A stretch of DNA of 64,000 nt from Marsupella aquatica (taxonomy: Eukaryota > Marchantiophyta), in contig OZ316895.1 of the NCBI GenBank assembly GCA_973895155.1, forward strand, positions 17,050,001 to 17,114,000. The letters are read 5' to 3'. Of the stretch, positions 46,501-58,135 are shown piece by piece. The position numbers and the translations under genes are program-made. A model generated the notes under the pieces. It searched no databases. It was not told the DNA's origin and was given only the letters and a program-made list of their open reading frames with translations. How positions within the stretch are numbered: position 1 is the first letter of the stretch; every line of letters starts with the position of its first letter.

Positions 46501-47318
46501 AACAAAATAGATCCTACATTTAAACGTACGCGATCAGTCACCCCAAATCACTTACACCATTAGGTGATGTTTAGGTAAATTATTGGACCACCGTTGCTAC
46601 CCCACTATAATCAGAAACGGAATATGGATATCCTACCAGTTCAACCACTTGCATATAGAGTCAACTTTAATAAACAGAACGTAGAAGAGACCGAAGTGCA
46701 GTACTTCCCGGAGAAGAATAATCGCCTGCACAATTCAATGAATTGCTGAGATTTAGAGAATCACTAGAACATCAGAAACTAGGAAAATTAAAAAAACACC
46801 CAGGGAAGAGCTACCGTAGAAGCTGCAATTAACAACCACTAACTTCCAGCATGCAGCACAATTCTAAGGTCTATAGATCCTACCACCAGGTGAGGGTGTA
46901 GAGGTGTGCGCTATTGTGTAGATAGCTTCAACTTACAGGCACTTCAATACTGTGTACTCTCTGATGAATTGGGTCAGGCAGCCACGCTAGTGCATCGAAA
47001 TCCTTGGGAAAATAAGGAGCGAGTAAATGCTTGGCCTTGAAATAAAAGAAACGAGAAATATCATCAATGATGGTTTCAGCGCTTGGCGGAGTCGGTCCTC
47101 CAGCACCGAGACCACTATGCGCTTCCACAGTAGATCTTCTACTCCTACGTGGCAGAGCAGAAAATCCCGACTGTCTTGTGAGCCGCTGTCCTGAGAAAGT
47201 GGTCAGTGCCTGCAGAATACGCAATGAAGCAGGAGGTGAGATGGAATTGCTCGGCGGCAAAAGGGGCAAACACCTAATAGCCTCTCTCGTCGCAACATCG
47301 GTCCACCATAACTTTGAC
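43561..47318 (-). CDS. MscS-like mechanosensitive channel (5' end unresolved)
   Basis: Nine joined exons read in order on the minus strand: 47318-46937, 46725-46637, 46513-46394, 46115-45959, 45767-45647, 45408-45308, 44857-44750, 44579-44358, 43710-43561. Phases match throughout, giving about 483 residues from the second exon on. The N-terminal part is Ser/Arg/Pro-rich, as in plastid or mitochondrial transit peptides. Several hydrophobic segments follow (VLHFGLFYVLFI, IGLIVATTWFFF, VVSLLLYFVAAS). The pore helix and MscS core read GIALGLAAKEIVSNFFGG, LFITRPFVIGERIK and VPMIVPNQNFINQ. The protein should relieve organelle membrane tension. The core does not read like Arabidopsis MSL1 or MSL2/3, as far as I recall them. 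The first frame has no ATG: in-frame stops lie just before an acceptor at 47319, so a first exon is still missing. Confidence 0.85.
43862..44260. repeat. Degenerate array in the last intron of the channel gene
   Basis: TTTTCTCAGCTCAGTCGTCAG with T/C-rich spacers recurs near 43862, 43907, 43957, 44010, 44054, 44098, 44148 and 44230, about every 45-55 bp (wider at the last step). It lies within the 647-bp last intron (43711-44357). On the transcribed strand the units are A/G-rich. Confidence 0.7.
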
Positions 47319-48640
47319 CTGCAATGTTCAATTCTCCATTTATGGTGACTCTATTATACGTCCGGCTCTGCCATTTGCCGATTCCGACTTGCACACTTGA
47401 CATACACTGGAAATGTCAAAATTGAAGTTCCTGCGCCTCACTCTGGTACAGTAGCTTTGAAAACTTAGTCTGCTCCTTGCCGCTTATACTCACTCAACAG
47501 TCTTGTGGTACCTGAACTCAATTCAGTATAATTCAATTCTCTCACAAAATTAACAGAACCTCTCTGCTTCAATTGCTCAGAGTTCTCAGTTCCCGCATCT
47601 TGGGACTCCTTGGACTGTGGAGCAAATTACGCTCAATTTCCTTGCACACTCAAAGCGCAACCCTCCATCGTCCAGCGCGTGAGAAATTAGAGCTACTTTA
47701 GCTACGAGAGTGATTAACATTCTATAGGCACACCCGTTGTGGCTCTGCACTGTCAATCGCATGCACCCGTTGCAGCCGGTATATTGGAGAATCCATCTTT
47801 CCGCGTCTCTTTAGTTGCAAATGCTGCAGTTCCATTTTGGTTTAGTTTTAAAACAAGCGGCTGACCGAAAATTGTACTACGATGCAAAGCGACGGCTCAC
47901 TGATTGGAAAACTGTCCCTGTTTGGCCATCATTGTCACTCAGCTAATACCTCAACTTGATATATTTCCACGCTCATGTTAGAGAGGCAGAGAAACAAAAA
48001 GAAACATAGAAAAACATCTAGAACGAAGAGAAATACACGAAGCAATTAAAGTCTAGCTCGGAGGTTGAGAGCGAGAAGGAGAGACGAAGTAGTTGTTAAT
48101 TAGATTCTGACAGGTATCGCTCCGGTCCAAATTTCAGGACATTGCGACTGTCCCATAGACAGCCCCCAACAGACACACAGGCACAAATTCTCCCAGACTG
48201 CAAGGTTGATTCAAAAATTCTCCCATATCAGCGCATTAGAGTGAAATCTGACTTGGAATTTCCTCGGAGCCGTCACCGCGACAGCGCAAAGCTGCCGATG
48301 CGCACCACTCGCTGCCGTAGACTTCAACCCGCTACCACGATAACTGACTAGAGTCAACTCCGCTCCTACTACCACTGAGGCCGCCATTCTCCCGGGCCCT
48401 TCCCCTCCGCAGCAGCGCTTGCCTCCAAGAAATCTACCCGCCCCGCGCCGTCCCGTCACAACTTCAGCTGTGGAAATGGCATCAAGCCAACAATACCTTC
48501 GTGCATCTCCGGGACACAGTCCTCTCCTCTCCTCTCCTCTCCTCTCTAAGCTTGTGAAATCCTCGCCCAGCCTCCAATTGTGCGAACCAACAGAGCCGAA
48601 ACCCGCACAACATTCCGAGAGGTGATCGTTCAATTGCCAT
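47319..48640 (-). other. Upstream region of the channel gene, candidate first exon
   Basis: A minus-strand frame starting at 48387 (AGAATGGCGGCC) encodes MAASVVVGAELTLVSYRG and continues for about 58 residues. It is a plausible transit peptide and could be exon 1. No donor with the phase needed for the 47318 acceptor has good consensus, so the link is unproven. Further upstream on this strand is a (GGAGA)n tract (plus CTCTC repeats at about 48521-48547). The stretch 47404-48210 shows nothing else. Confidence 0.35.
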
Positions 48641-49027
48641 TAGAAAAGCTCCCACTGACGCTAGAGCACTGTATTGGTAGGAACACGATACTTCGTGGAA
48701 GGATCGCTCGGCTGCTCTAAGGTTCGAAAGGAGAGGCAGAAATGTGACAAGAAAATCGGAACGACCAGTAGACAGAACAATTGTATGACACAAAATCACA
48801 ATCATGATCGGACCGCATCTATTCATTCTTTACAGTTCGACAAAAGGATTGCGATTCGACAAATGAAACCAGAGCAGTTGGAAACCACCAAAATGCCAAT
48901 CCGTTTGCGGGAGAAGGTCGGAGCGCCGGAAGCTCCGGCATGGCAGACGACAGTAGCAGCGTGCATTGACGTTGCGATGGCGCCATGGCAGGGCGGCTTA
49001 TGAAACGGACGGCTCATGAAAAAGGTC

Positions 49028-49725
49028 ACTGCTGACGAAATGATTCTGTGCTTTCGTTATGAGGGTGAGGGCAGAGGATTATGCGAGGGTGACATTGCCG
49101 CTCAATCAGCCCCGAAGGAGTTGAGGGTACCAAAATTGACTGCTGACGAAATGATTTTGTACTTTCGTTATGAGGGTGAGGGTGATATGAGGGTGAGGGC
49201 GGAGGATAATGAGGCCAGTAAATATTATATCAGTCTCCAAGGAGTTGAGGGTACCAAAAAAAGTGACTGCTGACTGTATAATTATGCACTCATTATGAGG
49301 GTGAGGGCGGAGGACAAGGCGAGGGGGCGATTGACGCTATTCAATTAGCCCCAAAGGAATTGAGGATACCAAAAAAAAGTGACTGTTGATGAGATGATTC
49401 TGTACTTTCATTATGAGGGTGAGGGCGGAGGATAAGGCGAGGAGGGGGATATTCCATCAGCCCTGAAGGAGTTGAGGGTACCAAAACAAGTGTCTGCTGA
49501 GGAAATGATTTTGTAGTTTCGTTTCGAGGGTGAGGGCAGAGGATAATGGGGAGGGTGATATTGACGCTCTCAATCAGCCCTGAAGGAGTTGAGGTTACCA
49601 GAAAAAGTGACTGCTGACAAAATGATTCTGTACTTTCTTTATGAGGGTGAGGGCAGACGATAACGCCGCGAGGGTGCTATTGACTCTATTCCATCAGCCA
49701 TGAAATTGTTGAGGGTACAAAAGCC
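49028..49725. repeat. Six-unit tandem array, about 115-bp units
   Basis: Units start near 49028, 49138, 49263, 49380, 49491 and 49608 (periods 110-125). Each has GACTGCTGACGAAATGATTC, TACTTTCGTTATGAGGGTGA, GGGCGGAGGATAA, GGCGAGGGTG, then CAATCAGCCC and GAAGGAGTTGAGGGTACC. Units 1-2 stay open in one frame, but later units have stops and frame changes. It is therefore a minisatellite rather than a protein repeat. Confidence 0.9.
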
Positions 49726-51684
49726 ATCTCCTCTCCTCTAAATCAAACTCAACCTTACCACTCACGGATCTTCCTGACTTTGTAAATGGACCAAATGATG
49801 ATCAAAAAGTTGATCAGCTCTTAACTACATTTTTGTCACTAAAGATTTCAAAATTGACAATATTGTGATTATTGTTTTTATTGTATTTGTAAATATAAGA
49901 CTACTATGGTACAGGATTTAGTATATGGCAGATTTGAACTCGGCACAAATTCCTAAGGCCTAACTCATCTGGCTTTGGTGTTAATTCAACCTCCTTCCAT
50001 CCGTGCACTTTACTTTCCAAACAATTTGACTAATCATCCTAGGTTAGCATGATCTGTCTCTCAAACTTGGGATGTCCTACTCTACAAATATCTCAATTGT
50101 CTAGTACAAATAATAAGACAATTTATAGCAAACATACAGTTTTCATGTATAACACATTTTGATAAATTAGCTGGACTATCTATACCTGTGTTTGCAATAG
50201 AATGTCCATTCACTCCCTCATTCCTTTTCAATAACAACAGTTTAAGTCACCAAAATTTCAAGCTTGGATTTTCAAATGCCTCCTTCAAAATTGAGGAGAA
50301 ACTCTGGCAAACAATGATCCATAGGATGCCTGCACACTTTAAACCACAAGTGTACATCTAAAAGCTATGGGTAACCTGTAGCTCTCATTGTCATTATGAA
50401 TGGATGAACCAAAGCTCTCATTTCCATTATGATTGGATGAGCTGAAGTGTTAGAATAGAGTCCACCTTTCATTTTTCCATTTTTTTCTGTAGGTTCCACT
50501 ATTCACTCCTACCAGGGTCTGAACAGGAACTGGGCAGGGAAAGGGCCATTTTATATGGGCAAACAGCCAATAGCCAAGACAAAAATGTGGTTACACAAAT
50601 TTCACCATTTTCAGTACTTTTTCTCAAAATTGTGGAGCAAAGTCTCACGGTAGAGGAGAGGAATGTGATAGAGAAAGAGGAGAGGAAAGTGATAGAGAAA
50701 GGGAATGTGAAAAAGTGAAAAGTTTTGGACACTCCTCCTTTTAGATGGCCAGTGGTGGTTTAAGGAGCCTGAGCCTGTGTGCAATGCTTCCTCACATCAA
50801 TAGTTTCCGAAGTGGTTCCTCTCATAAATAGTTTCCGAATGGAAGAGTAGACAGGTTTTTGCAAAAAAAATGAGGGCAGATATCACAGAAAGATTAAGTT
50901 CCTACTGTAGTTCTCAATATGGTTGCGGGTTCGTTTGAGTAGGAGTTATGATTTATGAAGATGAAGATGAAGATTCTGCCTCAGTTGCTTCCAATTGCAA
51001 GGCACTCTAGTGGATCTGCACCACGGTATATATGAGATCTCTCTTCGCTCAACAGACGGTAGAGCATCCAGAGAGAGACTGCACAATACCACAATAGGGA
51101 ATAGGGAATAGGGATGATCGTCCACCACTGTACTCTGAAGGACATTGACCGACAGTCCAATGTCGCTTAATCTAAGGAAGCGTTTGTACAGTACACCAAT
51201 GCAAAAAGTGGAGGTGATCCAGAGAAAAGAAAGAGTGCGCCATACGAAAATGATGGAGATGATCACTGACCAAGTACGTGTACTCCGACTGGCAGTCCAA
51301 GGTTGCTGAAATCCAACACGTGGGACACGTTTAGCTGGTGATATATTTTCCGACGGTGTTTTGCTCGATTGGATTTACGTTTTTGTTTAAGTTCAAATTA
51401 TAATCATTCACTTACCGTAGGTTGTCTTTTGTGCTTGAAACAGATACAGAATGAACGTTTCTGCTTTAGGGTTTGAATTTTGGTGGAAGGAATTTGATGC
51501 AGATGTGGAAGAATTTTGTTAGGATGAAGTTCGACATGTAATCTAGTCTTCCACTACAGTGATAATTCGCAGCTTCGTTCCTCGATCCGCTCCGATCCAT
51601 TATTTCGCGGTGACTCCAGCGCTTGATTTGAGAGGATATGGTCGTCGATGTAGTGATTTTGAACTAAATTTCGAGACAAAGAAG
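49726..51684. other. Intergenic DNA before the CCCH/G-patch gene
   Basis: No gene is supported. AT-rich DNA (49780-50330) is followed by the second TIR element and then by the presumed promoter and leader of the gene at 51685. An upstream in-frame ATG at 51559 would add 42 residues without family resemblance. Confidence 0.55.
50337..50768. mobile_element. Small TIR element (MITE), copy 2
   Basis: The left end TTTAAACCACAA (about 50337) and right end GTGGTTTAA (about 50755-50763) match the element at 7384-7570. Shared inside are AAGCTATGGGTAACCTG, AAAATTGTGGAGCAAAG, GGAATGTGAAAAAG and TTTTGGACACTCC. This copy is ~430 bp. It carries about 200 bp of extra DNA after the left block and a short GAGAGGAA-type internal duplication (50655-50710). 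Confidence 0.65.
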
Positions 51685-54600
51685 ATGGCCAACATGGCGG
51701 AGTGGGAATTGGAGAAGGAGCTGGAGCAACACACGCAAGAGCAGCGCGAATCTGCGATTGCTATAGATGATGCGCTTGCCGTCGATCCTACGAATGAGGA
51801 GCTCTTACAGGTATGCACGTCAATTGGCTTTTGCTCCTTTCTCAAAACGGGCGACTGCTTATGTCTTCGATTGTTCTTGTTTCAAGAGGACTTCTGAGCG
51901 TGCGAAAGTGCACTTCCAGGTATTTTGTGGAAGTGTTTCCTCTTCACTACTCAGAATGATTTCGACTGTCCTTACCTAATTGAACCTAATGTTTTCGCCA
52001 TGAAGATGCAAGAAGAGCTGAAGGCTTCAATTAAGGCCGCAGAGCATAGCCTGTTCCAACTGAAACGCGCTAGGTTACTACAAGAGGTGGATGCGATGAC
52101 ACGAGCTTCTGAAGGCGCAGTTCGTGCCTCACATGCTGTCGAAAGTCAATCATTGAAGCCCGATGAACGAGAACCAGAGGAGCAGCAGGAGCCTTCTTTC
52201 TCTGTAGGTTCGAAATGCCGGTTTCGACACACAAACGGTTCCTGGTACAATGGCAAAATATTCTGGGTAGACGACGAATCTGGTTTAGCCCGGGTCTCCT
52301 TCGTATCTCCAACTGCCGAAAATATGCAGGTATAATATTGCCATCATGCATTCGATCTTTAAATCTCTTCAAAAGACTTAGTACTCATTCTCTTCTATTT
52401 AACGGTGCATAAATGGAATGGGATTCTCAGCACGCAAGGATAATCTGCGGAACGTACAAACGTACTACATTAAGAGAAATTGGATGTTGTTTTCCGTTGC
52501 GCTGAAGAACCACGTTCCATTCCGACAGCAAACATCTACCCTAATCCCGAAACGAACTGGATAGAAATATCGTGGGACGTTAGGTATTGAGATTTAATGA
52601 AAGTCCGAGGATCGGTGATACTCAGGACATGTCTGTTAAAGTCCTATGAGAAGTGATTCTAGCATCTAATAACAGTACTTGAGGGGAATAAATGTCACAC
52701 ATCTGTCAAAGCCTCATCCGAATGACCAACGTTACTGCAGCTATAGTCATCGGATTCATCTCAAAAACAATTCTTAAAGGTTGACCATGACGGCGAAAAG
52801 AAGGACGGATCCCTCACATCCAGTTTGATTTGTGAGAACCGATAATTAGGCATGATTTTGTCTAGTAACATTGTGCTAGATTTTATGAACAAGTTCTGCA
52901 GTACAACGCAAAGATGAACACTGGCGAGGAGATTGTAAAATTTGTTACATACAATATTCGAAAGCAACCAATCCAGTTAATAAGACGATTTAAGGTGCAT
53001 CAGAATAGACTTGTCTGAGAAGGGTCCAATGTGAACCAGACTTTGCTTTGCAGAACATTGCAATTCGTTGAATTTGCTGTGCGAATATCTTTACACCTGC
53101 AGACTTGAGAAACCCCTGATTCCGTCTTTGGAAAAGGTGGGTAGTATTTAGTTTAACATTCTCAAGATATTCTCTCCCACAGATGTCCCAAGTCGAAGAG
53201 CTGTACATTTGACTCAAAAACTTACAGTCACGTTATGGGGGTCAGAAAGGATTCACACCAAGTTGTATACACTAGGACTTGTACAGGCCTACACTGTGAA
53301 CCCTTTGATCCCGGAAACGTACAGGGAATACAATATCTTGTTCAAACCAGTAAGCTTTTGGGCCTGGAAATTCTTCAATGCGAGCTGTGTATAAGATAGC
53401 AAGTTACGTTGACTGGAGAAAAAATCACTCACGGCTGGTAAAGCACAGTTATGGAACATGAACTAACAATTAAGTCAACCCAAGTGCAGATCTGCAGATT
53501 CTACCTGCAGCAGCGTTGTCGGTTTGGTGGTAACTGCCGCCAGTCTCATGGTATGTGCCATAGTTACTGCGTTGTTCATTTCATTCTGTGATGGGTTATT
53601 GAAGTCCAGTGCGCCTTAGGACAACCATCTGTGTGCACAGAAATTGGAAATTTGGTAGATAGGCTCTGACGGACGAGCTACTACTACAAGTGGTAGGAAC
53701 TGTGGACCTGGTGAGTAGAATAAATAGAGAAGACAGTGGTTGATTCTTGGGAGAAGAAATCACAAACTACTCTGCACCACTTGACAGAGTACAAACTCTA
53801 TGGTCTGTTTGATGTAGTCGCAGCATTGCCCTGGCCTGCGCTTTGACCCAGGTTCAAGCCTGTGTACTTGCGCTCGTAGTGATTGTCGTGTACTATGTCA
53901 TGCATATAGGTTGGAGGGACTAGACACTAGTATAGTCTTCTTGATTTGCGAATGACTGAAACAACGGAAGTATAGAATTGTTTACGCTTTCATTATAATT
54001 GAAAAATGATGTAGGATAAACAGGACTATTTTTTTTTAGTGCAACACGTGCTTGTCAGATCAGACTTAGAGGTGTCTACAGTTCGATCCCTTAGGTTTCA
54101 CATGTACAGAATTGTAACAAACGCATAGGTGCAATTTTATGTTAGACTGAGATCATCCACTCAGCTTAAATCCAGTATGTGAACCAGTAACACAGGTTTA
54201 CTTCCAAGTGCTACTGAATAGGGTCACCGTCTGGCCCCGGACCCTTTTATTCTAGCGGTAGCACTTGGAAGTACTGGCTCAGGATCAATCACACTCCCAC
54301 TTCAGCTAGTGCTCCGAGGTTGGACTCCTGTAGACTTGATATCGGTTCATTCATTCTCCTATGTTAAAAATGATGCTTCTTGAGGTATATCATCTCTAGT
54401 CTTTCTTCCCCAGAGCGTAGAAGGACTAGCGGACGAGATTGACTGAGGCTTACATCCGCCTGAAATTTTGTCTCCCCATTAGGGTATGATTCATCTGGCT
54501 TCGTTAGTTGTGGAGGGCTAATATTAAAAGCTGTTCACTTTTAAATGTCTTCTCGGACTAACTCGATTTTGATTGTAAATCCATTTGTAAGAACTGCTTT

Positions 54601-56091
54601 TACATGAGGACTAGTCTTAATTGGAAGCTCAAGTAAATCTAAGCTTCTATGCCTTGTACAAAATGGAATCATTCGCACCTTTTCCGAGATCACGGGCAAC
54701 CTCAATATCTGAACCTTTGTGAAGCAGACGAGGGTAGATTAAATGGCGAAAAGTTGAAGCGGAAGTGTTTTCCCCCGCTTGGTTTCCATTCGGTTATCTC
54801 GATTACATCGCAATTTCTCCTAACACCGTGAAATCATCTATCGTACGATCTGAGCTTGTCGAATCAATTTCTCTAACGTATAGAAATCATTAGAAGCATG
54901 CTCGAAGAGTGGTGAGTATCAAATTAAGAGTTGGATCGGACTATCTGAGCTTGTCGAATCAATGTCTCTAATGTTTAGAAATCATTAGAAGCATGCTCGA
55001 AGAGTTGTGATTATCCAATTAAGAGTTGGATCGGTAGCTGTCTTGTAACATGTCTTTGGCCGTTTTACGCAGGAGTGGAATTTCCAATCCACGCATTGCA
55101 ACCTTTCATTCCTCCTCAATGGCAGAACGTACCCCTGGGCAGTACAATTCTAGCAGTGGATGTTTTTGAGGGACTTGGGCTCTGGAAGCAGGCAGAACTT
55201 GAATCTCTAGATGAGGTCAATCAAAGGGCAGTGGTAGTCTTTGTCAGCGGCGGGCAAAAAGCAGATGTTGAATATGACCAGCTTGCACTACCTGAGCAAG
55301 CAGAATCGAGTGACGCGAATGATACAAGCGAGGAAGAAGAAGAAGAAGAGGAAGAGGACGTTGATGCACCTGGGGGTCTTGGCATGGGCCTCTTTTCAGC
55401 AGGTGTGCAGACAGAGACGGTAACGTTTGCAAAGTGGGAGAAGCACACACGTGGAGTGGCATCCAAGATGATGGCCAGCATGGGCTTCCACGAGGGAATG
55501 GGGCTTGGTAAAAGTGGCCAAGGTCAAATTGCCCCCATTGAAGTGAAGGTCTTACCTCCAAAACAATCACTGGGTTATGTGAGCGAAAAGAAGCGAACCA
55601 GTGTTGATAAGAATGGAAATGAGGTCAACGGAGCAGCGAAGAAAAAGACTCGCGGAGGGAAGCGAAAACGGCAGAAAAAGTGGGCAGCTGCAGCGTTTGC
55701 AGCCAAAGTTGAGCAAGACCGAGCCCCAGATGTTTTCGGTTTCATCAACCAGCAGCTTGCAGCCCAGTTTGATACTCAATCAAGGGTACCAGATGATAAA
55801 AGAGACAATAAAGTTGAGCCTCTTAGAAAGGAGGGAAGTGAGAGGAAACCCAGAAAGGAAGATCGTCGCTCTATTGTCGCCCATGGAGATGAAATGATGG
55901 AGCTTCGAAGCAAGATAAGCAAGTTGGAAGAGATGGCCCGACGCAATCAAAAGGAGAAAGCTGTGTTTGACAGTGTGACTAGGAAATTACAAGAGGCTAG
56001 GAGAGCCCTTTCCAAAGCTGAGGCTGCCCACGCCTCAGCCACCCATGCTGTTAACAGCAAAGAGAAAGAGAAGAAATGGTTGAGATTCTGA
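51685..56091 (+). CDS. CCCH zinc-finger and G-patch protein (C3H22-like)
   Basis: Four exons: 51685-51810, 52006-52329, 53490-53550 and 55073-56091, in matching phase, give 509 residues, close to Arabidopsis C3H22. Such proteins (ZGPAT relatives) are nuclear and linked to RNA processing or transcription. Order: an N-terminal coiled coil (about 1-85); a Tudor-like block (about 98-150, [17 protein letters not shown]); a CCCH finger C-x7-C-x5-C-x3-H encoded by tiny exon 3 ([10 protein letters not shown]); a second Tudor-like part; a Glu-rich run; a G-patch ([20 protein letters not shown]); a Lys/Arg-rich nuclear signal; and a C-terminal coiled coil ending [10 protein letters not shown]. Exon 2 uses an acceptor with little pyrimidine (ATGAAG/ATG). 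I chose it because it keeps [14 protein letters not shown] in frame. The start could be 51694 instead. Confidence 0.92.
54847..55034. repeat. 95-bp tandem duplication in intron 3
   Basis: ATCTGAGCTTGTCGAATCAA, TCTCTAA, TAGAAATCATTAGAAGCATG, CTCGAAGAGT and AATTAAGAGTTGGATCGG occur twice with a 95-bp period (54847 and 54942). The array sits just before the last exon of the CCCH/G-patch gene. Confidence 0.9.
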
Positions 56092-57656
56092 AGTAGGCAT
56101 TCAGAGATTCACGTTTTGTCTGTCATCGAATCTTAGACTCCATGAGTTGCTGTTCCATTAGTCTCCGTGCTGATGGTTTTCAGACCAAGAGAAATCTATT
56201 TAGGCAACTCTCGGGTATATAGCATCATTTCTTGTTCGTTGATTTAATTGTAGGGATATTCAAGAAAGGGGGAATGTGAGGGTCCCAACCTTGTGTCGGA
56301 ACGAAAAGAAACAATGTACTGAGATTTGAGAGCAAGAGACATGTTAGGAAGACAGCACCTGTCAGATTAGAGCAGATCAAGATCAAGATCATGCAAGTGG
56401 TGATTATGAAAGGAGGGGACAAAAAATATGAAGTAACACGACAATTCTATTGCCCAGCAATTTGCTTCGGAGGTATGGCAGTCTTTGTGATTAATTCTCG
56501 CATTGAAGAGGAGATTGAAGGACCGCCATCCCAGAGTAAACCCTGTTGGAATTATTTCTTCTGATAATTCTTACATGCTGAAAGAGGAACTCTACCTTGT
56601 GGCCCGCCCTACACATCAGCATTTGCCGCCACTTGTGCCTGATAAAGTCTGGTGGCTGAAGGTTTTCATGTTCTTCCATCTCCAGATTAGCTCTAGCTAT
56701 TGTCCGTGTTCCAGCTTCATCGTGATGTGTCAGATTTCTTAAATTGTAGTAGATACAAATCAGGCCTACTATTTGGGCAGAATGGATTGTTCCACCCACA
56801 GTTGGTACTGGTTTCACCATTGACTTTCAAATTTCTCAAACTGTACAGCCACAGGGGAAAACATGTCAAGTGTAATATTGTCGGAACCCCATGAGAGCTC
56901 CTTCCAAAATCTCTAGTACCACCTTGAGCCACATTATCAAGTTCCATCACAAACAGAAACGATGATGATTTTAACAAAAAAACAAACACAATTGTTTGTG
57001 GTTGATGCAAGGCAAGGAAAAACAGTTATGTCAAATATGAAAATGGTAAATGAATAAATAAATTTTAGAACAACAAACAATTGAATAACAAAGTTACCAT
57101 GTTTTGACTTGGTGTTAAATAATGACCTGTGTATAACCTAAACACAAACCATGAGAAAATATTACCACCCACAACTAAAGAGGTGTGAATGTGTGTTTGT
57201 GTTATGGTGCAGATTAAACAAGTAGATAATTGTTGAACTCAGCGTATGAAGCAATCATTTTGCTTGGACCAAAGTTATTTTGATTGCTTATGACTTGGAG
57301 TGAGCATACTTAGTTGGCAAACTACCCTTCATAAATACAGTCAGGAAAATACTTTCCATTCACACAATGAGCAGTTTGAAGATCTCATGTAAGCCCTGTC
57401 CATAAATGTTTTTTGGTGTGGGGCATGTAGTGTGGGGTGGTGAGTTACATAGTCTAAAGTTTGAGCTAAATTTTGATGGTGCTACAATGGTGACTACACC
57501 TTTCAAATTTTGTCTTATTGAGATTTTGTGTCATGTATTTTTATTTCAATGTGCCTTCACAAGTGCATGGTTTGTATCATTTAGATTTTGAATTAATTTT
57601 GGGACCCCTTTGAATTTTTTAGTTTTTGCTATCCTAGAGGATTTTGAATCTATTTT
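56092..57656. other. Intergenic DNA after the CCCH/G-patch gene
   Basis: This contains the probable 3' UTR and then repeat DNA. The 56884-57015 segment is the second copy of the dispersed repeat at 541-665. No gene is supported. Confidence 0.5.
56884..57015. repeat. Dispersed repeat (copy 2)
   Basis: This matches 541-665 over its length, with CCCCATGAG, TTGAGCCACAT, CACAAACAGAAACGATGATG and TTTAACAA. The ends CACAAACA (about 56948) and TTGTTTGTGG (about 56992) pair with each other. Later blocks (AACAAAGTTA near 57090 and 755) also match, so the family may extend further. Confidence 0.5.
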
Positions 57657-57666
57657 GGCACCCCTC

Positions 57667-58135
57667 ATTTTTAAAAAAAAATTCTTTCTTTCTTCTAATA
57701 AACCATAGGCGACTGAGCGCCTGTTTATTCCAGAGACCACCGCGGCGAAGACCAGCAAGGCACAAAGAAAAACAAACCCAGAGGGCCAAAGCGCAAAAAA
57801 TCTACATGCGAAGCGGGCAAAACCACCCAAAGAAAACCACCCCACACACCAGGATGATGGCAAAAACACGGGCCAACCACCCAACAAAGGCAAGAGGCCT
57901 GTAACAAAACACTTCCCAACACAGGAGTTGGTTGTACCACCAACAACAGCAAGTCAGACCCCCAAAAAAGGGACTAAAGGAGAGCAGTGTCAGTGCCTCT
58001 CCCGTATCCATTGCCTCTGGATACTACTAATACAGTTAAGCATAGCGTGAACTATTATTGCAGCACCATGCAGAATGAGATGCAATGGGAACCGAGCAGA
58101 GTTAGCCCAGAAAGTGCGTTGGCAACGCTCCAGCA
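57667..58135 (-). mobile_element. 5'-truncated LINE tail or SINE-like insertion with target duplication
   Basis: GGCACCCCTC at 57657-57666 and 58136-58145 flanks a ~470-bp segment. On the minus strand it ends in an A-rich tail (plus-strand T runs near 57666-57690). Its interior is T/G-rich with TTTGTTGGGTGG-type text, like the 3' UTR of the LINE at 30.6 kb. The flanks belong to a ~60-bp tandem unit (ACCCCT, AATTTTTAATCTTTGGTATCC, AAAGAATTTT), so it landed inside a repeat. There is no reverse transcriptase sequence. Confidence 0.65.

Noticed and set aside
49028-49725. Regular repeats suggesting a CRISPR array
   Set aside because: Units are contiguous degenerate tandem repeats without unique spacers, in a plant nuclear genome. 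No cas genes are present.
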